From positions 7,998,001-8,062,000 of the forward strand of contig NZ_BAABIS010000001.1 in the NCBI RefSeq assembly GCF_039542905.1: DNA of 64,000 nt. Reading direction: 5' to 3'. Positions 58,693 to 64,000 of the stretch are shown here, in pieces; the stretch's first letter is position 1; the number at the start of each line of letters is the position of its first letter. Under the pieces are notes generated by a model. It had not been told where the DNA came from and did not search any database. It was given only the letters and a program-made list of their open reading frames with translations. Source of the DNA: Kitasatospora terrestris (lineage in GTDB: Bacteria > Actinomycetota > Actinomycetes > Streptomycetales > Streptomycetaceae). The translations under genes and the position numbers were made by a program.

Positions 58693-61094
58693 GGATCGCC
58701 GTGGTCGGCGGCGGCCCCGGAGGACTGTACTTCGCCGCCCTGATGAAGCAGTTGGACCCCGCGCACCGGGTGACGGTCTGGGAGCGCAACGCCCCCGACG
58801 ACACCTTCGGCTTCGGCGTCGTCTTCTCCGACGAGACGCTCAGCGGCATCGGCAACGCCGACGACGCCGTGCACGCCGCGATGGAGGAGCGCTTCGCCCG
58901 CTGGACCGACATCGACATCGAGGTCGACGGCCACCGCCGCACCGTCGGCGGGCAGGGCTTCGCCGCGATGGGCCGCAAGGACCTGCTGCAGATCCTGCAG
59001 CGGCGCGCCGCCGAACTCGGCGTCGAGGTCCACTACCGGAGCGCGGCGCCGGACGTCGACGAGCTGCGCCGCGGCCACGACCTGGTGCTGGCCGCCGACG
59101 GCGCGCACTCGGCCGTCCGGGCGAAGTGCGCGGACGTCTTCCGCCCGACGCTGGACCGGCGCCGCAACAAGTACATCTGGCTAGGCACCGATCTGGTCTT
59201 CGAGGCGTTCCAGTTCTTCGTCAAGCAGACGGAGTGGGGCACCATGCAGATCCACGGCTACCCGTACTCCGCCTCCCGCTCGACCTTCATCGTCGAGATG
59301 CACGAGGACGTCTGGCGGCGGGCCGGGTTCGACCGCGGCGAGGACCGGCCGCTCGCGCCGGGCGAGTCCGACGCCGACGCGGTCGCCCGGATCGCCGAGA
59401 TCTTCGCCGAGGAGCTGGCGGGCCACCGGGTCCTCACCAACAACTCCAAGTGGCTCGAGTTCACCACCGTGCGCAACGAGCGCTGGTACGACGGGAACGT
59501 GGTGCTGCTCGGCGACGCCGCGCACACCGCGCACTTCTCGGTCGGCTCGGGCACCAAGCTCGCCATGGAGGACGCGCTGGCGCTGGCGGCCTGCCTGCAC
59601 GAGCACCCGACGGTGGCCGGGGCGCTGGAGGCGTACCAGGCCGAGCGCAAGCCGGTGGTGGAGTCGACCCAGCGGGCCGCGCAGGCCTCGCTGGAGTGGT
59701 TCGAGGACATCGGCATGTACGTGGGCCAGGAGCCGGCCCAGTTCGTCTTCAACCTGCTCACCCGCTCGCGCCGGATCACCTTCGAGAACCTCAAGGAGCG
59801 CGACGCCGAGTTCGCCGCGCTGCTGGAGGAGGAGTTCGCCCGGAGCGAGCGGGCCCCCGGGCCGGCCCCGGCGATGTTCCAGCCGGTCCGGATCGGCGCG
59901 CTGGAGCTGAAGAACCGCGTCGTCGTCTCGCCGATGGACATGTACTCCGCCGTGGACGGCGTGCCCGGAGACTTCCACCTGGTCCACCTCGGCTCCAAGG
60001 CGCTCGGCGGCGCGGGCCTGGTGATGAGCGAGATGGTCTGCGTCTCCCCGGAGGGCCGGATCACCCCGGGCTGCCCGGGCCTGTGGAACGACCGGCAGCT
60101 GGACGCCTGGCGGCGGGTCACCGCCTTCGTGCACGAGAACACCTCGGCGCGGATCGGCCTGCAGCTCGGCCACTCCGGGCGCAAGGGCTCGACCCGGCTG
60201 ATGTGGGAGGGCATGGACGAACCGCTGGCGGACGGCAACTGGGAGGTGGTCGGGCCGTCCCCGCTGCCGTACGGGCCGGGCTGCCACGTCCCGCGCGAGG
60301 CCGGCCGCGCGGACCTGGACCGGGTGGTCGCCGACTTCGTCGCCGCCGCGCGGCGCGGGGTGCGGGCCGGCTTCGACCTGGTCGAGGTGCACGCCGCCCA
60401 CGGCTACCTGCTCTCGTCCTTCCTGTCGCCCGTCGCCAACCGGCGCACCGACGCGTACGGCGGCTCCCTGGAGAACCGGCTGCGCTTCCCGCTGGAGGTC
60501 TTCGACGCGGTGCGCGCCGCCGTCCCCGCCGAGGTCCCGGTGACCGTCCGGATCTCGGCGACCGACTGGGTGCCCGACGGCAACACCGGCGAGGACGGCG
60601 TCGCGATCGCCCGGGCGTTCGTCGAGCACGGCGCGGCCGCGATCGACGTCTCCACCGGCCAGGTCACCCAGGACGAGAGGCCCGCCTACGGACGCTCGTA
60701 CCAGACGCCGTTCGCCGACCGGATCCGCCACCGGGTGGCCGGGCCGGCCGGCGTGCCGGTGATCGCGGTCGGGGCGATCTCCTCCTACGACGACGTCAAC
60801 TCGATCCTGCTCGCGGGCCGCGCCGACCTGTGCGCGCTCGGCCGCACCCACCTGTACGACCCGCAGTGGAGCCTGCACGCGGCCGCCGAACAGGACTACC
60901 GGGGCCCGGGCGCCGAATGGCCGGCCCCCTGGCGGGCGGGCCGCCGCAAGCCGCCCGCCGCCCGCACCGACCGCGTCCCGCCCCGGCTGGCGCTGCTGCG
61001 CGAGGGCACCCCGCGGACCACGCACCTGCGCTGGACGCCGGACCCGACCGCCGTACGATCATCCGAGGAGCGTCCGCCATACTCGACGGGATGA
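58689..61094 (+). CDS. Fused flavin monooxygenase/old-yellow-enzyme acting on aryl-CoA (2-aminobenzoyl-CoA monooxygenase/reductase type)
   Basis: An 801-residue fusion. N-terminal half: FAD hydroxylase with GGGPGGLYFAALM (7-19), FGFGVVFSDETLSGIGNADD and LLGDAAHTAHFSVGSGTKLA. C-terminal half, from about residue 397: an old yellow enzyme barrel (FQPVRIGALELKNRVVVSPM, VEVHAAHGYLLSSFLSPVAN, NRRTDAYGGSLENRLRFPLE). The same order is found in 2-aminobenzoyl-CoA monooxygenase/reductase and salicylyl-CoA 5-hydroxylase/oxidoreductase fusions. The product may be a hydroxylated or dearomatised CoA thioester. ATGA-linked to the ligase and to the next PaaX gene. Confidence 0.92.
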   Translation: MRIAVVGGGPGGLYFAALMKQLDPAHRVTVWERNAPDDTFGFGVVFSDETLSGIGNADDAVHAAMEERFARWTDIDIEVDGHRRTVGGQGFAAMGRKDLLQILQRRAAELGVEVHYRSAAPDVDELRRGHDLVLAADGAHSAVRAKCADVFRPTLDRRRNKYIWLGTDLVFEAFQFFVKQTEWGTMQIHGYPYSASRSTFIVEMHEDVWRRAGFDRGEDRPLAPGESDADAVARIAEIFAEELAGHRVLTNNSKWLEFTTVRNERWYDGNVVLLGDAAHTAHFSVGSGTKLAMEDALALAACLHEHPTVAGALEAYQAERKPVVESTQRAAQASLEWFEDIGMYVGQEPAQFVFNLLTRSRRITFENLKERDAEFAALLEEEFARSERAPGPAPAMFQPVRIGALELKNRVVVSPMDMYSAVDGVPGDFHLVHLGSKALGGAGLVMSEMVCVSPEGRITPGCPGLWNDRQLDAWRRVTAFVHENTSARIGLQLGHSGRKGSTRLMWEGMDEPLADGNWEVVGPSPLPYGPGCHVPREAGRADLDRVVADFVAAARRGVRAGFDLVEVHAAHGYLLSSFLSPVANRRTDAYGGSLENRLRFPLEVFDAVRAAVPAEVPVTVRISATDWVPDGNTGEDGVAIARAFVEHGAAAIDVSTGQVTQDERPAYGRSYQTPFADRIRHRVAGPAGVPVIAVGAISSYDDVNSILLAGRADLCALGRTHLYDPQWSLHAAAEQDYRGPGAEWPAPWRAGRRKPPAARTDRVPPRLALLREGTPRTTHLRWTPDPTAVRSSEERPPYSTG

Positions 61095-61963
61095 GCGAGA
61101 CGACGGACACCCGGCCCACCGCAGGACGCCGATCCAGGACCGTGCTGGTGACCTTCCTCGGCGCCGTCGTCCGCAGGATGGGCAACTGGATGCCGATCGC
61201 CGGCACCGTCGACCTGCTCAGCCAGGCGGGCCTGGACGCCGCCAGCGTCCGCACCGCGGTCTTCCGGCTCAAGAAGCGCGGCTGGCTGGAGCCGGAGACC
61301 CGGGCGGGCGTGCGCGGCTACGCGCTCACGCCCGTCGCCCTGGAGGCGCTGGCCGTCGGCGACGAGGTGATCTGGCACGCCCGCCAGGCCGCCGACCTGG
61401 GCGACGGCTGGTGCCTCGTCAACTTCTCGGTGCCGGAGTCCGCCCGCGCCAAGCGCCACCAGCTGACCGCCCACCTGGCCTCGCTCGGCTTCGGCAACAT
61501 CGGCTCCGCCGTGTGGATAGCGCCCGCCCGGCTGCTGCCGGCCGCCCAGCGCGCCATCGGCGAACTGGACCTGACCGAGCAGTGCGCCGTCTTCGTCGGC
61601 GACCACGTCGCCGGCCAGGACCTCCCGGCCATGGTCCGCAAGGGCTGGGACCTCGACGAGATCGACCGCCGCTACCGCGCCTTCACCGAGCAGCACGCGA
61701 CGGCCGCCGACCGGCTCGCCGGGGCCGCGTTCGTCGACGGCCGGGAGGCCTTCGTCGGCTACCTCGCGGTGGTCGACGACTGGCGCAAGCTCCCCTTCCG
61801 CGACCCCGGGCTGCCGCCCGAGGTCCTGCCCGCGGACTGGGCCGGCCCCGCCGCCGCCCGGCTCTTCGAACGGCTGGTCACCCTCCTGGAGGGCCGCGCC
61901 CTGGCCCACGCCGCCCCGGCCTGGTCGGCCCAGCCCCGCCGCCCGGACCCGGCCGAGGCCTGA
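61091..61963 (+). CDS. PaaX-family regulator of the aromatic-acid operon
   Basis: A 290-residue PaaX protein. The winged helix begins SRTVLVTFLGAVVRRMGNWM and continues RTAVFRLKKRGWLEPETRAG. The C-terminal part contains WDLDEIDRRYRAFTEQH. PaaX repressors sense aryl-CoA thioesters such as phenylacetyl-CoA; here the sensed molecule is probably the CoA ester made by this operon. The start overlaps the monooxygenase stop by 4 bases. It ends at the 17-bp repeat spacer. Confidence 0.9.
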   Translation: MSETTDTRPTAGRRSRTVLVTFLGAVVRRMGNWMPIAGTVDLLSQAGLDAASVRTAVFRLKKRGWLEPETRAGVRGYALTPVALEALAVGDEVIWHARQAADLGDGWCLVNFSVPESARAKRHQLTAHLASLGFGNIGSAVWIAPARLLPAAQRAIGELDLTEQCAVFVGDHVAGQDLPAMVRKGWDLDEIDRRYRAFTEQHATAADRLAGAAFVDGREAFVGYLAVVDDWRKLPFRDPGLPPEVLPADWAGPAAARLFERLVTLLEGRALAHAAPAWSAQPRRPDPAEA

Positions 61964-61969
61964 GCCCCG

Positions 61970-62054
61970 CCAACGCTCGAGCCCTGCCAACGCTCGAGCC
62001 CTGCCAACGCTCGAGCCCTGCCAACGCTCGAGCCCTGCCAACGCCTGGGCCCCG
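61970..62054. repeat. 17-bp tandem repeat in a convergent spacer
   Basis: CCAACGCTCGAGCCCTG is repeated four times exactly (61970-62037) plus one diverged copy (62038-62054). It fills almost all of the gap between the PaaX and YihY genes, whose 3' ends point at each other. Each unit contains the palindrome GCTCGAGC, so copies could pair. No gene is involved. Confidence 0.88.
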
Positions 62055-63062
62055 CTAACCGCGGGGCCCTCGTTCCGCCGCGCCCTGCTCCTCGCCGGCC
62101 GGCTCCTCCGGGTCCTCGAACTCGACGTCGACGCGCTGCTCGGGGCGCCGCTCCTCCTGCTGCGCGATCGACCCGAGGACCTCCTCGTCCGCCTCGGTCA
62201 GCGGCGGCTGCAGGAGGCTGCGCGGCCACAGCCGCCGGTGCAGCACCACATTGGTCTCCGCGGCGTACACCGTGATCTGCGCGGTCAGGTACAGCCACCA
62301 GAGCAGGCCGATCACGGTCGCGAAGAACCCGTAGACCGCGGTGGTGTGCCGCAGCTGGTGCGCCACCAGCAGGGCGCCGAAGGCCTGCAGCACGGTGAAC
62401 AGGGGACCGGCGACCACGCACCCCGGCAGCAGCGCCCGGCTCGGCACCTCCTTGGGGGTGAGGATGCGGAAGCAGGCCAGGCACAGCGCCGTGTTGAGGA
62501 CGGCCGACAGGAGCAGGCCGCCGATCCGGGCGGCGGGCCCGCCGAGGGTCGTCGCCACCAGGGTCGCGGCGCCGGTGGCGAGCAGCAGGCCGACGGCGAG
62601 CGTGGCGAACAGCAGCAGGCTGCGGACCAGGCGCGGGAAGTAGCCGGGGCGGACCACCCCGGGCACGTTCCAGACCTCCGCCATGGTGTGCTGCAGCACC
62701 TGCGCGACCCCGAGGGCGCCGTACAGCATGCCGAGCAGGGCGACCACGAGGGCCAGGCCGCTGCCCTGGACGGTGTGGACGTTGCCGCGCAGCTGGTCGC
62801 CGATCACGGGGAAGTCGGCGAGCGCGGAGTCGACGACGGCCTGCTGGGCGTCGGGGTGGCCGTGCAGGACGAAGCTGAGCACGGTGCTCAGCAGGAGCAG
62901 CAGCGGGATCAGGGCGACGAAGCCGTAGTAGGTGATCAGTGCCGCCAGCAGCCCGCCGCGGTCGTCCCCGTACTTCTTCGCCACCCCGACCACCATGCCC
63001 GGGGCGGTGTGGCGCCGCTGCGTGCGGTCGAGGCCGCGCAGGGCCCGTTCGAAGGGATTCAT
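62055..63062 (-). CDS. YihY/BrkB-family membrane protein
   Basis: A 335-residue polytopic protein. Six or so helices include GGLLAALITYYGFVALIPLL, the family signature, and LLWWLYLTAQITVYAAETNV. A long acidic C-terminal tail (PLTEADEEVLGSIAQQEERR) is cytoplasmic. Family members are of unknown function and were once called RNase BN by error. The start MNPFERALRGLDRTQRRH has GGAGG about 8 bases upstream. Confidence 0.92.
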   Translation of the reverse strand: MNPFERALRGLDRTQRRHTAPGMVVGVAKKYGDDRGGLLAALITYYGFVALIPLLLLLSTVLSFVLHGHPDAQQAVVDSALADFPVIGDQLRGNVHTVQGSGLALVVALLGMLYGALGVAQVLQHTMAEVWNVPGVVRPGYFPRLVRSLLLFATLAVGLLLATGAATLVATTLGGPAARIGGLLLSAVLNTALCLACFRILTPKEVPSRALLPGCVVAGPLFTVLQAFGALLVAHQLRHTTAVYGFFATVIGLLWWLYLTAQITVYAAETNVVLHRRLWPRSLLQPPLTEADEEVLGSIAQQEERRPEQRVDVEFEDPEEPAGEEQGAAERGPRG

Positions 63063-63279
63063 CCGGCCCTCCTCCGATCACCGATCTCGCCGATCCGTTC
63101 CCACCTCTGCTCCTGGCTGGCCCGGGTGCCCGGGAAACCTGCCGGGCCCGGCGCCGCGGCGGGGGCGCCGGGGCTCGATTGCCGGTGCCCGGGGCCGGGG
63201 CTACGGTGAGGGCGACAGGGCAGGTGATCGTCTTGACCGAGGGCTTCGACGCCGCCGGGCGCCCCCACCTGGACCGCCG

Positions 63280-64000
63280 CCGCACCGGAGGCCGCCCTGG
63301 ACCCCGGCACCGGCTGGGGCGCCCTCGAACGCCGCTTGCGCGCCCGCGCCGACGACCCCTCCAGGGAACGGGCCGCCCACCCCGCTCCCCGACGGCACCC
63401 TCGGCCCCGCACAGGAACCCTGGCTCGCGCTGCTGCGCGACGGCCGGCTCCCCGACGCCGACCCCGACTCGTACCAGACCGACCCGGCCTGGGAACCGCT
63501 GCTGAGCCGAGCCGGCGGCTGGCTCGCCCCGACCTGCACCTCGGCGTCCTGGGGGCCGCCCGCGACGACCTGGACGGCGCCCCGGGTCGCCTGGACCGAC
63601 TCCCTGAACTCCCGCCCCACCAGCTGGGCCTGGCGCAACCTCAGCGCTCCTGCAGCCACCGCGAGCAGTGGCCGCAGGCCGTCGACGCGTACCTGCACGC
63701 CCGGGAACTCGCCCCCGACAGCCTCCCGCTGCTCCGCGAGACGGTCACCGTCCTGCTCGCCGTCGGCCGGCCCGAGCTCGCCCTGCGGCACCTCGACGCC
63801 CGGCGGGCCGAGGGGGCCGGCGGGAGCGACGGGCGGCTGCGCATGCTGGAGGCGCGCGCCGCCCTCGCGGTCGGCGACCGTGAACGCTTCGACGCCCTCC
63901 TCGACGGCGGCATCGAGGTGGCCAACCTGCGCGAGGCGGGACCTCGCTCAGCGACCTCCGGCGGCAGCACCGCGCGGACGTCCCCGTCCCGCGCCACTAC
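63280..64000 (+). pseudogene. Frame-shifted TPR-type gene (DUF5107-like), cut by window end
   Basis: Pieces of one protein fall in different frames: ALDPGTGWGALERRLRARAD, then LPDGTLGPAQEPWLALLRDG, LHLGVLGAARDDLDGA, WTDSLNSRPTSWAWRNLS, EQWPQAVDAYLHARELAPDS with LLRETVTVLLAVGRPELALR, and lastly TSLSDLRRQHRADVPVPRHY. At least four frame changes are needed to join them, so the gene is dead unless the assembly has errors. The order and the TPR flavour match C-terminal parts of DUF5107 proteins as I remember them. The 3' end lies beyond the window. Confidence 0.65.

Noticed and set aside
61970-62054. CRISPR array
   Set aside because: Units are only 17 bp and directly adjacent, with no spacers and no cas genes.

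Overview
The window is very GC-rich, with tightly packed genes, frequent GTG starts and many 4-base ATGA/GTGA overlaps. It looks like a chromosomal piece of a streptomycete (Streptomyces or Kitasatospora). Supporting signs are DasR-type dre boxes, a CebR-type operator, a secreted GH/CBM repertoire, a sugar ABC operon without its own ATPase, and a tiny gene resembling actinobacterial ribosomal protein bL37. I saw no tRNA, rRNA, insertion sequence, prophage or CRISPR array.

Layout. 1-7 kb: fungal-wall and polymer degradation: a VOC protein, a GH18 chitinase with a dre box, two adjacent GH30 enzymes with different carbohydrate-binding modules, and a LacI regulator. 7-9.4 kb: a TetR/MFS divergon with an array of related 13-bp operator-like sites over a good promoter. 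9.4-16.8 kb: Ser/Thr kinase, mycothiol-type DinB protein, a TPR gene remnant, Nudix hydrolase, lipoprotein and a large secreted ricin-lectin protein. 17.1-25.5 kb: a six-gene minus-strand operon (radical SAM, flavin monooxygenase, MFS, GT2, PIG-L deacetylase, GH3 glycosidase). A perfect CebR-type palindrome lies just upstream of its first gene. This is the best candidate here for an undescribed system: a small, possibly aminosugar-type, specialised-metabolite pathway switched on by cello-oligosaccharides. 25.6-30.4 kb: an XRE/TPR regulator diverging from a secreted protease that fuses an M4 domain, an M28 aminopeptidase domain and a chitin-binding module, with a second dre-like site between them.

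30.5-40 kb: mixed housekeeping and regulatory genes: a type-I periplasmic-binding-fold protein with no visible signal peptide, YdeI-like protein, SDR, bL37-like mini-gene, PadR regulator with a DUF2306-like membrane protein, other membrane and small proteins, and a PhzF/LysR divergon. 40-50.8 kb: a xylan-use locus resembling Streptomyces bxl clusters: GH10-CBM2 xylanase, LacI regulator, ABC importer, GH3 beta-xylosidase, CE7 esterase and GH43. The same CGAA-N3-TTCG operator lies before the xylanase and before the importer. 51-54 kb: a secreted enzyme of unassigned family with a nearly duplicated NPCBM tail.

54.1-62 kb: an aromatic-acid operon: RidA (divergent), FAH hydrolase, cupin, acyl-CoA thioesterase, aminobenzoate/benzoate-type CoA ligase, a fused flavin monooxygenase/old-yellow-enzyme of the 2-aminobenzoyl-CoA type, and a PaaX regulator. 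It suggests CoA-dependent anthranilate or salicylate breakdown. 62-64 kb: a 17-bp tandem repeat, a YihY/BrkB membrane protein, and a frame-shifted TPR-type pseudogene cut by the window end.
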